Origin: Sanyastnella coralliicola
Lineage (GTDB): Bacteria; Bacteroidota; Bacteroidia; Flavobacteriales_D; Sanyastnellaceae
Assembly (NCBI RefSeq): GCF_030845195.1
Contig: NZ_CP132543.1
Span: 2,621,501 to 2,685,500, forward strand
DNA: 64,000 nucleotides
Direction: 5' to 3'
Made by a program: the position numbers and the translations under genes. Positions 9,520 to 19,155 of the stretch are shown here, in pieces. The notes beneath the pieces were generated by a model. It was not told the origin of the DNA and made no database searches. It was given only the letters and a program-made list of their open reading frames with translations. Positions within the stretch are counted from its first letter, which is position 1. Every line of letters begins with the position of its first letter.

Positions 9520-12500
9520 CTAGTCGATTACAGAAATGTGCTTTGTGGTCAATCCCTCAAGCACCATCAAATAAATTCCTGCTCGAAGTACAGACAGATC
9601 AATGCTCTGACCGCTGCTAACATTGCCTCTCCAGCATTCTCTTCCAAGCATATCAACCAGCACTAGAGCTTTTGGCGCAGAGCTATTGAACTCAATGTAC
9701 ACTTCGTTCTGAGCCGGGTTAGGATATATCTTCCAACTAAGTCCTCCAAGTTCTTTCACTGAATCAACAAACTCCACATCAATCTCTTCTTCATAGGTAC
9801 AACCGTTCCCGTCAGTAACCCACACGGTGTACGTACCTCCAGCCAATCCTTCAAAGATTCCCGTGCTGTTGGTATTGGCTCCACCATCAATGCTGTAGAG
9901 GTAGGTTCCATCTCCCCCTTCGGCGCTAGCCTGAATACTACCATTCGTAGTACCATCGTCACCTGAAGAACTCAAGTCCAAATCCATCGGATCAGGTTCA
10001 GGCACATCAATCACTTCAGAAATCTCACAACCGTAATCATCCAAGAAATACACTTCTAGGTCTCCTGCTTCCAGTCCCAGGAATTCACCAAGTGATTGGT
10101 AATTCGTTCCATCGATGGAATAGGTCACCTCTCCTAGGATACTCGTTGCTGAGACAACAATGGCGGCATCGTCACTTCCAAAACAAGTCGAAGGAATGAT
10201 CGTCTCGATCTCGATTTCCGGTGCATACACCTCTTGAGACTGCGTCAAGGAAGTCGAACATTGTCCGTTCGAAGCGGTGAGCGTAATTTCGTACACCCCC
10301 GTTTCTTCATAGTTGTGCGAAGGAAATTGCGATTCCGCGCTAGCGTCATCACCAAACTCCCATAACCACTCTGTATTATCATTAAACCCAGTGGTCTGGT
10401 TATCTGGGGAATAACTTGAAGACAAACACAACGGCTCATCAGGACCGAAGAAAGAAACCACCGGAGTTTCATTGACCATCACCGTTAAGTTGAGCGTCGA
10501 TTGACACCCTTGATCGGTGTTCATCGTGAGCTCTACAGAAATCTCTCCTGCTTGACTAAACAGCTTGGTGACTGATTCTCCTTCGAGTGTTGTCTCGTCA
10601 CTGAAATTCCATTCGTAGGTATCAATATTCCCTTCGGCGCTAGCCACATCAACGGCAAACTCACCTTCATCACCCACACAGAATTCAAGTTGTGGCGCAT
10701 TGATCTCAGCAATCAGACATCGCTGGTCCACTCGGAAAAGCTCTAAATCTGCACCTTTCGCATAAGCTTGGAAATACAAGTGATCGCCAAACTCAATGTA
10801 CTCGCGCGGGAAGCTACTTGAGTTCCCCTCATTGATATCATCGACCATGACTGTGCCTTCGGGAGTTCCGTCAGTCTTCCACAATTCGAATCCATGGATA
10901 CCATCATTCGCTGTGAAGTAGACCTTATCAGCGGCAGTAAAGAAGTTGTGCGGCGACGCTGAACCGTATGGATTAATCTCGAGCAATAGCTGCGAGCCTT
11001 CGGCCGTACCGTCTGAAATGAACAATTCATAATCACCGATCTCAGTAGCCCCACCAAAGATGAGTTGGCCGTTGATTTCAGCAATGGTTGGTCTACCATC
11101 GAAAATATCGAATACACCGCTGGCTTCACCTTCAAGAATATCTGTGACCATGCTTGTGCCGATCGCCGTTCCATCAGTTCTCCAAATCTCTGTTCCATTT
11201 GCGCCGTTATTCGCTGTGAAGTACATCACCCCATCATAAGGCAGGAGGTTTAAGATGTTTGGACTATCAGAACCTGGAGCGATGCTTTGTACCAATCCGC
11301 TTCCTTCACTGGTTCCGTCAGAGAAGTAAAGCTCGCGACCTACTGAGGTATTGAACACCGTGTAGAGCACAAGATCTTGGTAGCCTTCGAGCAAGAACGC
11401 CCCCCAGTTGTTGCCGCTCAGGTTATGGTACTGAACGAATTCTGTTCCTTCGCTGGTACCGTCAGACTTGTACAATCCCCATTCTGAAGACGTACCATAC
11501 TGCTCACCGAAGAACCATAGCTGGTCATTGGCGCTGAAGAATTTCTCTGGGGAGATGTCGTAAGTACCAAAGTCATAAACCTTGACTGTACCTTCTTCAG
11601 TGCCATCTGTTTTCCAGAGGTCATCACCTGAACCAAAATCATCGGTATCACGCGCAGAAAAGTAGGCTTCGCCATTGTGCACTTCAATGTTAGCGATGTT
11701 GTCGTTTCCTGACCACGCATCGAAAAGAGGAACTGCTGTTCCATTTGCATCGTCGAGCACCATCAAGCGTTTCTCGCCTTCAAAAGTAGAGTCAAAGATG
11801 AGTTTGTCGTTGACTGTTCTGATTCGGAAGAAGGTTCCTCCGCTTGGTCCTTCATTCACATCTTGGTACAAGAAAGTACCTTCAGGTGTGCCATCAGATC
11901 GCCAGAGTTCTTGGCCAAAATCGTTTCCTTCTGCATTAAAGAATAGGTATCCGTCGAAGATGGTCATCTCTCGAATTCTGCTCCAGTATTCTCCTCTCAG
12001 ACTTGTCAAAGCGCTCGTATTCTCAGGCGTACCGTCAGTCACGTATAGTTGGAAGTTTTCACTTCCTTCCTTGGCCTTCCAGATGATATTCTCACCGAGT
12101 TGTTCTAAGAATGACACGTTCAAACTGCCTTCCTCCGGATTCACATTGATCAGCATTTCGGTGCCTTCCTCCGTTCCATCAGAAACCCATAACTCATATC
12201 CGAAATCATCAGCGGCACCGAAGTAGAGTTTGCCATCAATCTCCTTAAAGTTGAATGGGAAGCTCCCCTCATCACCTGGGTTCAGATCCCATTCGTTCAG
12301 CTCTAAGGTCTCTCCATCGACCACCCAGAGCTCATTTCCATTGTCAGGGCCTTCTGCTCTGAAATACAGGTCTCCATTGAAAACGTGAAGGTGATCCGCT
12401 TCATCGTCGTCGTTGTCAGGGTAGATATTGTAGACTACTTCCGTTCCTTCTGTTGTACCATCAGACTTCCATACTAGGTAGCCTTCGTCATCATCTTCTG

Positions 12501-13509
12501 CTACGAAGTACACTTCTCCGTTGAATGAAACGAGGTCAGATACGTTTGGCTGCCAAGCATCTATGAAGCTTAGCTGTGTGGTTCCTTCTGCTGTCCCATC
12601 CGTAACCCATAAGTTTCTTCCGTCTGTGGACTGGGCAGAGAAATAGAGCAATCCATCATGAATCAAGAACGAATTCGGTACGGCTGAAGACGACCCTGGA
12701 TTGACGTTATCTACTTCGTTGGTTCCTTCTGTGGTTCCGTCAGTCTTCCACAGTTCATTTCCAATGTTTGAGTTCCAGCAAGTGAAATACACCTCATCAT
12801 TGTACACGAAGTAGTTCGTTGGACCGGAACCGCTTGAACCTGACTCAATATCCTTGACCAAAACCGTTCCGTCAACCGTACCATCGGTTTTGTATAGCTC
12901 TTGGCCCGTGTTATTTGCCAACATGCTCAAGTACAAGGTTTCGTTATGAACGAAGCCATTGGCGAACCCTACGTTTTCATCTTCATCGAATGCCTTAAAG
13001 AATTGCGTACCCTCTGGTGTTCCATCGGTTGTCCAGATCGCACCATTCGGGTGTTCATCTGTTCGAGTGGTGAAATAGCCAAGGCCGTTCAATTCAAAGA
13101 CTTTTGAAGCACCTCCATTTTCACCACCTAAAAAGAAATCACCGAGCAAGATAGTTCCTTGTGGTGTGCCATCTGTAAAGTATAATTCCTCCCCAGTCCC
13201 AGTGCCTTGTGCTCGGAAGAACACACCAAAAGAGGTGGCCGAAAAGTCCTCTGGATCAGACCATCCATTTCCGATGAGAATATCGAGAAGAATCTGTGTT
13301 CCCTCTTCTGTTCCATCGGTCACCCATGGCTCCCTTCCTCCGTCAGCGGACCAACCTGAATAGATATACAAGTCGTTCCACTTCACGCCCGGATCAGGAT
13401 CATGCGAAGACGATGTGGCTGTGGTATTGATGTTCTTAACAAGCTCTACTTCCTGCGCTTGAGCGTAGAAAGAGACCAAGAGAGTACAGAGGATAGCTAA
13501 GCGTTTCAT
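9520..13509 (-). CDS. Large T9SS-secreted protein with TDGTxxGT repeats and PKD domains
   Basis: 1329 residues with an N-terminal signal peptide (MKRLAILCTLLVSFYAQAQ). Residues about 50-930 contain around 17 repeats built on LW(K/V)TDGTxEGT, spaced about 50 residues and probably forming beta-propellers. PKD-like domains follow (YEWNFSDETTLEGES; EWLWEFGDDASAESQFPSHNY), then SprB-like segments with SIDGTNYQSLGEF and a YSIDGGANTNSTGIFEGL unit. The last 75 residues are a type A T9SS sorting domain (WKIYPNPAQNEVYIEF...GIYLMVLEG). It should be moved across the outer membrane and anchored or released there. The ligand or role is unknown; adhesion or gliding is plausible only by analogy. Confidence 0.9.
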   Translation of the reverse strand: MKRLAILCTLLVSFYAQAQEVELVKNINTTATSSSHDPDPGVKWNDLYIYSGWSADGGREPWVTDGTEEGTQILLDILIGNGWSDPEDFSATSFGVFFRAQGTGTGEELYFTDGTPQGTILLGDFFLGGENGGASKVFELNGLGYFTTRTDEHPNGAIWTTDGTPEGTQFFKAFDEDENVGFANGFVHNETLYLSMLANNTGQELYKTDGTVDGTVLVKDIESGSSGSGPTNYFVYNDEVYFTCWNSNIGNELWKTDGTTEGTNEVDNVNPGSSSAVPNSFLIHDGLLYFSAQSTDGRNLWVTDGTAEGTTQLSFIDAWQPNVSDLVSFNGEVYFVAEDDDEGYLVWKSDGTTEGTEVVYNIYPDNDDDEADHLHVFNGDLYFRAEGPDNGNELWVVDGETLELNEWDLNPGDEGSFPFNFKEIDGKLYFGAADDFGYELWVSDGTEEGTEMLINVNPEEGSLNVSFLEQLGENIIWKAKEGSENFQLYVTDGTPENTSALTSLRGEYWSRIREMTIFDGYLFFNAEGNDFGQELWRSDGTPEGTFLYQDVNEGPSGGTFFRIRTVNDKLIFDSTFEGEKRLMVLDDANGTAVPLFDAWSGNDNIANIEVHNGEAYFSARDTDDFGSGDDLWKTDGTEEGTVKVYDFGTYDISPEKFFSANDQLWFFGEQYGTSSEWGLYKSDGTSEGTEFVQYHNLSGNNWGAFLLEGYQDLVLYTVFNTSVGRELYFSDGTSEGSGLVQSIAPGSDSPNILNLLPYDGVMYFTANNGANGTEIWRTDGTAIGTSMVTDILEGEASGVFDIFDGRPTIAEINGQLIFGGATEIGDYELFISDGTAEGSQLLLEINPYGSASPHNFFTAADKVYFTANDGIHGFELWKTDGTPEGTVMVDDINEGNSSSFPREYIEFGDHLYFQAYAKGADLELFRVDQRCLIAEINAPQLEFCVGDEGEFAVDVASAEGNIDTYEWNFSDETTLEGESVTKLFSQAGEISVELTMNTDQGCQSTLNLTVMVNETPVVSFFGPDEPLCLSSSYSPDNQTTGFNDNTEWLWEFGDDASAESQFPSHNYEETGVYEITLTASNGQCSTSLTQSQEVYAPEIEIETIIPSTCFGSDDAAIVVSATSILGEVTYSIDGTNYQSLGEFLGLEAGDLEVYFLDDYGCEISEVIDVPEPDPMDLDLSSSGDDGTTNGSIQASAEGGDGTYLYSIDGGANTNSTGIFEGLAGGTYTVWVTDGNGCTYEEEIDVEFVDSVKELGGLSWKIYPNPAQNEVYIEFNSSAPKALVLVDMLGRECWRGNVSSGQSIDLSVLRAGIYLMVLEGLTTKHISVID
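10333..10345 (-). repeat. Iterated 13-mer CGCTANCGCGGAA, copy 3
   Basis: Central N is G. It lies in the TDGT-repeat gene, in the frame reading A-S-A-E. Two neighbouring ASAE codon runs at about 9921 and 10633 use GCC instead of GCG and so fall outside the strict motif. Confidence 0.75.
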
Positions 13510-13564
13510 TCTCCCAAGTTACACCTGAAAAAGGAGTCTGCAATGACGCTTTTGTGCTAACCTT

Positions 13565-14266
13565 TTAATCCTCGTAAGGATCCATCAACCCCGCTGGTTG
13601 GTACTCTTGCTTTTTCCAGAATTGCCCCAAATTGACGCTGCCCTCATATTCTTGAGAATAAACCACGGTTGGTTTCGGGTCTTCATCATTGTACCACGCC
13701 GCGAATGACTTCGGGTAATAGGTGACAACGATACGCAATTTGGTTTTAAACTCGCCAGTAAAGACGGGTGCTGTGAACTCCCAGAAATGATCTTTCGGGA
13801 GCCATAAAGTGTGGTAGCTATTCCCGCACCAACTTGAAGGCAGGTATTCGATATCTGCCCATTGCCCTTTGTCATTGATGGCTTGAATTTTCATTTCCAG
13901 CCGACTGTCTTGGGCAGCGAAGGTTATGGTATCGTCTGAGCAGTTATAGAGATATACTTTCATTCCTTTTGACAAATCGTAGAAGCTGCATTCCTCCGTT
14001 TGATCTATCAATATACCCACTCCTGGTTCGGGTAGCTCAGACTCATCGATTTTGTGGAAATCATTCCCAGAGCCTCCCCATCCTCCAAGGCCGTCATATT
14101 TCATATCCCTTGGTGATGAGGCATAGAAATGCCCACGAAACAAATAGTCGATATTCAAAGGTTCGGTTACGTTCGGAGACTCTACCGAAGGAGGAATCGA
14201 AGGGTGTTGACCATGAACTGATAAGACTAAGAGTAGACAGGCACCAAAAATTGAGAGTGTACGCAT
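13565..14266 (-). CDS. Secreted protein of unknown function
   Basis: 233 residues with a signal peptide (MRTLSIFGACLLLVLSVHGQ). The mature part is rich in aromatic residues and contains GLGGWGGSGNDFHKIDE, a central MKVYLYNCSDDTITFAAQDSRLEMKIQA segment that looks like a beta-sandwich strand pair, and a YLPSSWCGNSYHTLWLPKDHFWEFTAP stretch. I do not recognise a family. There is no T9SS sorting domain, so it may stay in the periplasm. It lies 55 bases upstream of the TDGT-repeat gene in the same direction. Confidence 0.8.
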   Translation of the reverse strand: MRTLSIFGACLLLVLSVHGQHPSIPPSVESPNVTEPLNIDYLFRGHFYASSPRDMKYDGLGGWGGSGNDFHKIDESELPEPGVGILIDQTEECSFYDLSKGMKVYLYNCSDDTITFAAQDSRLEMKIQAINDKGQWADIEYLPSSWCGNSYHTLWLPKDHFWEFTAPVFTGEFKTKLRIVVTYYPKSFAAWYNDEDPKPTVVYSQEYEGSVNLGQFWKKQEYQPAGLMDPYED

Positions 14267-14338
14267 GATGTGTAGTTTGGTGATACAATTACAACGCTGT
14301 ACACTGGATGCGTATTACAAGTTCATTCCATAAAAAAA

Positions 14339-14356
14339 GGGAGCTCGAAAGCTCCC
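14339..14356 (-). terminator. Rho-independent terminator
   Basis: Perfect seven-base arms GGGAGCT / AGCTCCC with a CGAA loop. On the minus strand the hairpin is followed by a run of seven T (seen as A on the plus strand at 14332-14338). It closes the two-gene unit of the T9SS gene at 14712 and the lipoprotein at 14361. Confidence 0.85.
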
Positions 14357-14360
14357 TTCT

Positions 14361-14705
14361 TTACATTTTCTCAACTGCGTTTAAGATGACCAGCATCCCT
14401 CTGCCGCAATCATTTGGATGCGGCATCCGGGTAGATTGAAATTTGAATTTCAATCGTGTCCCAGGTTTGCTCAGTTTCTTATCCAGTTCTGCCGGATTGA
14501 GGAGTGCCGATTCTCCTTCTGCTTCATCGAGCTTTATGAGAATCTCACATCCATCTGCAGCGTAGTCATCGATTACTGTGCCTGTTGCCCAGCCGTCAAG
14601 TGACTCTTCTGAAGACGGTGTACCTGCACCGGCCATTTCTTCTTGTTGTTTGCATGCTGTCATAGAGAGCATGGCAATGATCGTAAGGATAAAAAGTTTA
14701 CGCAT
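14361..14705 (-). CDS. Small lipoprotein of unknown function
   Basis: 114 residues. The N-terminus MRKLFILTIIAMLSMTACKQQ is a lipoprotein signal with the lipobox cysteine at residue 18. The mature part has a TGTVIDDYAADGCEILIKLDEAEG segment and a LKFKFQSTRMPHPNDCGRGM segment with two cysteines, suggesting a small beta-rich domain, possibly OB-like. The gene starts six bases after the stop of the T9SS gene upstream and is followed directly by a terminator, so the two form an operon. No function is assigned. Confidence 0.8.
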   Translation of the reverse strand: MRKLFILTIIAMLSMTACKQQEEMAGAGTPSSEESLDGWATGTVIDDYAADGCEILIKLDEAEGESALLNPAELDKKLSKPGTRLKFKFQSTRMPHPNDCGRGMLVILNAVEKM

Positions 14706-14711
14706 GGTGAT

Positions 14712-16526
14712 CTAGTTGATCTGAACTTTCTTCACCTCTTGGTATTTGCCGTTTCCGAAACGTACCATGTACATTCCAGGAGCAAGTCCGTCTACATTCA
14801 AGCTACGCTGGAAACCTGCGTTCGCTGGCGTAAGCACATCATGAGAAACGATTGCTCCACGGATATCAAAGAGATCAAGTACAATCTCTTCGCTATTCGG
14901 AAGATTCGACGCCTTCACCTGTAGAGTAGAAGGATCGCTCAGGTAAACTTGAGTATCAATATCTGAACCAGAAAGGTCGTTGATGTCTGTACTTCCGTCT
15001 AGATCGAAAGAGAAGATACGTGTGCGACGGCTACCATTCTGAAGGTACTCACCAGTAAACCAGAAGCGGCTTCCGTAAACTGACATGTGCGCGTAATCAC
15101 CGTAACGGTTACCTCCTGACTGGAATCCTGAACCATCGATAATTACTTGCTCTTCGTAAGTCATTTGACCGAGTGGGTCATCAGCCATACGCCCTGTAAA
15201 ACGAAGTCCTGGGAATTCGTTTGGACCACTGATTGAGTAAGCCATACCGATGTTCCCTTGGTTATCCATAGCGATACTTGCCATGAAGCGGCTTTCATCA
15301 TCGTCTGGAGCAAAAGTTCCTTCTTGGTATAGGTACCAGTTACCATCATCGTTGTCACGAAGCTCGTACCAACGAATACCCGCTTGTAGGCCACCGAGGT
15401 CAACAACGTGGCAAAGAACCATCGTGTTGTATCCAACCCAACGACGGTATTGTGCACGGTAGTAGAAGATCATCGCTACAGCATCCAAACGCTGGTTTGT
15501 GTTTGGCTGCTCGATATCGTTCCAAGGACCAGTGAATACACAATCGTAAGCTGACGTTTCAATTTCCGAAACTACCTGAATCGTAGAGTTGTTTGGGTTA
15601 TCCCAATCGATGTCCATTTCGATTACCTTGATGTGGTCATCAGAAACACCGCTCCATGCGTCATCGGCAAGCGTGAACATGTAGTTTGGTGTTCCTAGTG
15701 GTGGTAGATCACCGTCTGCATCTGCAGGAAGTGGGCTACGGAAACCACCGTTTGGTACGTTCGGGAAGTTCATGTCGATCATCCCAGCTGAAGGGTCACC
15801 TGCCAACATCTTGTCACGTTCGAAAGCTACTGCGTTGTCTACAAAAGCGTTTGCTGTCATGTAGTAGGCATCAGACCAAACAGAGTATTTCGGGTAATCA
15901 GGGAATTGAGCCAAGTTGAACTCGTATCCGTAGAATTCTCCTTCTGGATCTGGAGTCTGTGAAATAGCGATTAGGATTCCGTTCGACTTGAACTGAGAGA
16001 TGAACCAACGGTCAGCGAACTCATCGTACATCACGATTGGATCACCTAGGTTTTCTTCTCCTGGCCAAAGGTTGTTCAAGTTAAGAGACGACATCACCGG
16101 CGTTCCCTCAAGGTTGTATGCGCGGTATGACGTGTTTACTGCTTGAACGAAGTGGTTTGGACCTGCAGCACCTGTTGGATCTGGTGGGAAACCACCACCC
16201 ATTCCAGGCTTGTTTACCCATGAAGTCGCTCCTGAACGTGTTCCGTATACCGTCTGACGAACTGGATCTCCATTTTGAGGAAGGGCATTTTCTTGATCGA
16301 TTTCAGCTTCCCATGCTTTACGCTCTGGCGCTTTAATCGGAGCCGCGATAGGCTCGTTCTTGTGTTGTTCCGCTAGGTCTTTTAGCGCTGGGATCTCCCA
16401 GAACTTCACACATTGTGTGTAGCGTACTTCCTCTGCGATTGGCATGCTATCCTGAGCATTCGCGGTAGAAACGAATACACAAGCACACACTAGAAGGATC
16501 AACTTACTGCGTAGTTGTTTTGACAT
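14712..16526 (-). CDS. T9SS-secreted protein, probable beta-propeller
   Basis: 604 residues from MSKQLRSKLILLVCACVFVSTANAQ, a good signal peptide; the in-frame ATG 20 codons upstream would add a basic non-signal extension. A glycine/proline-rich GGGFPPDPTGAAGPNHFVQ segment near residue 110 is followed by repeated blade-like strands (DPIVMYDEFADRWFISQF; SPDPEGEFYGYEF-like). The last 75 residues resemble a T9SS sorting domain (VYLSDPSTLQVKA...GLAPGMYMVRFGNG), with the usual YPNP box replaced by YLSDP. Substrate and role are unknown. It heads an operon with the small lipoprotein at 14361. Confidence 0.8.
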   Translation of the reverse strand: MSKQLRSKLILLVCACVFVSTANAQDSMPIAEEVRYTQCVKFWEIPALKDLAEQHKNEPIAAPIKAPERKAWEAEIDQENALPQNGDPVRQTVYGTRSGATSWVNKPGMGGGFPPDPTGAAGPNHFVQAVNTSYRAYNLEGTPVMSSLNLNNLWPGEENLGDPIVMYDEFADRWFISQFKSNGILIAISQTPDPEGEFYGYEFNLAQFPDYPKYSVWSDAYYMTANAFVDNAVAFERDKMLAGDPSAGMIDMNFPNVPNGGFRSPLPADADGDLPPLGTPNYMFTLADDAWSGVSDDHIKVIEMDIDWDNPNNSTIQVVSEIETSAYDCVFTGPWNDIEQPNTNQRLDAVAMIFYYRAQYRRWVGYNTMVLCHVVDLGGLQAGIRWYELRDNDDGNWYLYQEGTFAPDDDESRFMASIAMDNQGNIGMAYSISGPNEFPGLRFTGRMADDPLGQMTYEEQVIIDGSGFQSGGNRYGDYAHMSVYGSRFWFTGEYLQNGSRRTRIFSFDLDGSTDINDLSGSDIDTQVYLSDPSTLQVKASNLPNSEEIVLDLFDIRGAIVSHDVLTPANAGFQRSLNVDGLAPGMYMVRFGNGKYQEVKKVQIN

Positions 16527-16647
16527 TGTTCTTACAGGTTTCTTAAAGATTCTATTTCGAGTTGGTGAATATACAAGTATCCTCACGCCTGCCCTATCGC
16601 GACTGGTGAAAAGGATTAAGAAACCTTTCTTGAAAATTGGACTTTCA

Positions 16648-17559
16648 CTAAAGCTTTCCGAGCAGTTGCATTACACCTTCAGCTAAAACATCTGCTGCTG
16701 CAGGATGTTCCCGGAACCATAGCTCCGGCTCAATCAGCTCCAACTCTCCCAAGGCTAGCTCGCCTTGGTTGTCTTTGATCATGTCTACACGAGCGTACAT
16801 CGGGGCGAGTTCACACGCCGCAACAGCAGCCTCTGCAAACGCAATCTCTTCGGCGCTAGCCTGATGATGATGCACACTACCCCCAAAATCATCTTGCACA
16901 CGGAAATCACCTGCCTTGGCAATCTTTCGAATGGCGTGAGTGTATTGACCATTCATAACCATCAAACTAAGCTCACCTTCTTTCTCGATGTTGTATTGGA
17001 AAGGCTGAAGCATCATGTCTTCTTGCGCCAATAATTCACGATAGATCGTTTCGTGTTCAGCAATATTGGAGGCACTCAATTTATAAGTGTGCCGAGCCGC
17101 TCCAGAAATTGTTGGCTTTAACACCCATTGCTCTCCACCAACATTTGAACACCATTCATTCAAACTGCCGTAGCTACTGGCATTCTTTGACTGGCGGAAA
17201 TCACTGGTCACAATACGCACACCAGCTTTCTCGAGATCAGCCATGTAGTGTTTATCAATGTTCCAAAGGATTTGCTCCTTGGCGTTAACGAAGGTCGTTT
17301 GCTCACCCGCCGAATCAATCCATTGCTTGAATTCCGGAAAACGGTGAAAGTAATCCCAAGTCGTTCTGAAAATGGCCACTTTGGTCTGCCCCCAATCCGT
17401 GGCAGGATCTGCCCAGTCTTTCTTTTGAACGCTGAGTCCTTTCCGCTCCAGTGCCTCCATTACCAATCGATCTTCTAACAAGACTTGATCGATATACCAG
17501 TCAGTTTTCTCAGGCTGCACATACTGCGCTTCGGTCAAAATGGTCACGTCTACCTTCAT
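16648..17559 (-). CDS. ATP-grasp domain protein, glutathione-synthetase-like
   Basis: 303 residues. The pre-ATP-grasp half contains IFRTTWDYFHRFPEF and NIDKHYMADLEKAGV. The ATP-grasp part shows the lysine strand WVLKPTISGAARHTY, LLAQEDMMLQPFQ and the metal-binding ELALGELELIEPELWFR motif near residue 275. This layout matches the family that includes the cycloserine ligase DcsG and glutathione-synthetase-like proteins of Bacteroidota. These join a carboxylate to an amino or thiol group using ATP, but no substrate can be named here. It is transcribed alone, divergent from lpdA. Confidence 0.82.
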   Translation of the reverse strand: MKVDVTILTEAQYVQPEKTDWYIDQVLLEDRLVMEALERKGLSVQKKDWADPATDWGQTKVAIFRTTWDYFHRFPEFKQWIDSAGEQTTFVNAKEQILWNIDKHYMADLEKAGVRIVTSDFRQSKNASSYGSLNEWCSNVGGEQWVLKPTISGAARHTYKLSASNIAEHETIYRELLAQEDMMLQPFQYNIEKEGELSLMVMNGQYTHAIRKIAKAGDFRVQDDFGGSVHHHQASAEEIAFAEAAVAACELAPMYARVDMIKDNQGELALGELELIEPELWFREHPAAADVLAEGVMQLLGKL

Positions 17560-17662
17560 ATCTCAAAGAACGAAAGCGTGCGTCAAACTTGCAATAGCGA
17601 CGAATAACTAGATGAAAATTAACTGAAGACCATACGATGTTCATTCATAGCGTTTCACTTCC

Positions 17663-17670
17663 TACCTTTG
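17663..17670 (+). promoter_or_regulatory. Candidate -7 promoter element of lpdA
   Basis: TACCTTTG is an exact TAnnTTTG match 31 bases before the lpdA ATG, giving a leader of about 25 bases. Confidence 0.6.
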
Positions 17671-17700
17671 TGGCCGTTTCAATTTCGAACAACCACGCAT

Positions 17701-19089
17701 ATGAAATACGACGTTATAGTATTAGGAAGCGGACCTGGCGGTTATGTTGCTGCCATTCGTGCTTCACAACTAGGTCACAAAGTAGCGATCATCGAACGTG
17801 AATCTCTTGGAGGAATCTGTTTGAACTGGGGATGTATCCCAACCAAAGCGTTACTGAAGAGTGCCCAAGTATTCGACTATATCAATCATGCAGCAGATTA
17901 CGGTATCAAAGTAGCCGGACAAGAAGTTCAGTTTGGCGATATGGTGAAGCGTAGTCGCGGTGTAGCTGACGGCATGAGCAAAGGAATCCAGTTCTTGATG
18001 AAGAAGAATAAGATCGACGTGATCATGGGTACTGGAAAGCTCAAGGCTGGGAAGAAGATCGACGTAACTGACGATAAAGGAGCAGTAGCTGAATACAGTG
18101 CTGACCATATCATCATCGCTACAGGTGCACGTTCACGTGTTCTTCCAAATCTACCTCAAGACGGAAAGAAAATCATCGGTTACCGCGAAGCTATGACCAT
18201 GGCGAAGCAGCCGAAATCAATGGTTGTTGTTGGTTCAGGTGCCATCGGAGTGGAGTTCGCGAACTTCTACAACACGATTGGAACTGAAGTGACCATCGTT
18301 GAATACATGCCAAACATTGTTCCTGTTGAAGATCAGGAAGTGAGCAAGCAGCTTGAGCGTTCGTTCAAGAAGCAAGGCATCACCATCAAGACCAATGCAG
18401 AAGTAACTTCAGTTGACACGAAGGGTAGCGGATGCAAGGTTACGGTGAAGACGAAGAAAGGAGAAGAAGTGATTGAAGCTGATGTTGTCTTGAGTGCGGT
18501 TGGTGTTGTTTCAAACATCGAGAATATCGGACTTGAAGATGTTGGTATCGCTACTGACAAAGGCAAAATCATGGTGAACGATTTCTACCAGACAAACATC
18601 CCTGGCTACTACGCTATTGGTGATTGTGTTCCTGGTCCGGCTTTGGCACACGTCGCTAGCGCGGAAGGAATTATCTGTGTAGAGAAAATCTCTGGAATGA
18701 ACGTGGAAGGTCTTGATTACGAAAACATCCCAGGTTGTACTTACTGTGCTCCTGAGGTGGCTTCTGTAGGAATGACTGAGCAACAGGCGAAAGACAAGGG
18801 CATCGACATTAAAGTTGGTAAGTTCCCGTTCTCAGCATCAGGTAAAGCGAGCGCTGCCGGACATAAAGACGGTTTTGTAAAACTGATCTTTGATGCGAAA
18901 TACGGAGAGCTCCTTGGTGGTCACATGATCGGAGCTGGTGTCACAGAGATGATTGCAGAAATCGTTGCCGTGCGCAAGCTTGAAACTACAGGTCATGAGT
19001 TGATCAAAACAGTTCACCCTCACCCAACAATGAGTGAAGCGGTAATGGAAGCAGCTGCTGCTGCTTATGACGAAGTGATCCACATCTAA
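17701..19089 (+). CDS. lpdA: Dihydrolipoyl dehydrogenase (E3)
   Basis: 462 residues from MKYDVIVLGSGPGG; an in-frame upstream ATG would overlap the promoter motif and add eleven unrelated residues. The FAD-binding GSGPGG motif, the redox disulfide pair Cys40/Cys45 in GGICLNWGC, the NAD-binding GSGAIGVEFA segment, the YAIGDC FAD motif and the C-terminal HPHPTMSE motif with the catalytic His are all present. It reoxidises dihydrolipoamide for 2-oxoacid dehydrogenase complexes and glycine cleavage. It likely serves the fused E1 at the left end, although the E2 gene lies elsewhere. A strong terminator follows. Confidence 0.96.
   Translation: MKYDVIVLGSGPGGYVAAIRASQLGHKVAIIERESLGGICLNWGCIPTKALLKSAQVFDYINHAADYGIKVAGQEVQFGDMVKRSRGVADGMSKGIQFLMKKNKIDVIMGTGKLKAGKKIDVTDDKGAVAEYSADHIIIATGARSRVLPNLPQDGKKIIGYREAMTMAKQPKSMVVVGSGAIGVEFANFYNTIGTEVTIVEYMPNIVPVEDQEVSKQLERSFKKQGITIKTNAEVTSVDTKGSGCKVTVKTKKGEEVIEADVVLSAVGVVSNIENIGLEDVGIATDKGKIMVNDFYQTNIPGYYAIGDCVPGPALAHVASAEGIICVEKISGMNVEGLDYENIPGCTYCAPEVASVGMTEQQAKDKGIDIKVGKFPFSASGKASAAGHKDGFVKLIFDAKYGELLGGHMIGAGVTEMIAEIVAVRKLETTGHELIKTVHPHPTMSEAVMEAAAAAYDEVIHI
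18654..18666 (+). repeat. Iterated 13-mer CGCTANCGCGGAA, copy 4
   Basis: Central N is G. It lies in lpdA in the frame reading A-S-A-E. Confidence 0.8.
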
Positions 19090-19110
19090 TTGATGTTGAT
19101 ATAAAATGAG

Positions 19111-19136
19111 AAAAGGAGGGCCTTTGCCCTCCTTTT
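19111..19136. terminator. Bidirectional rho-independent terminator
   Basis: Eleven-base perfect arms AAAAGGAGGGC / GCCCTCCTTTT with a CTTT loop, and T-rich edges on both strands. It sits between the convergent lpdA and the adhesin-like gene at 19156 and can serve both. Confidence 0.88.
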
Positions 19137-19155
19137 TGTTGCCCGATAATCTCGA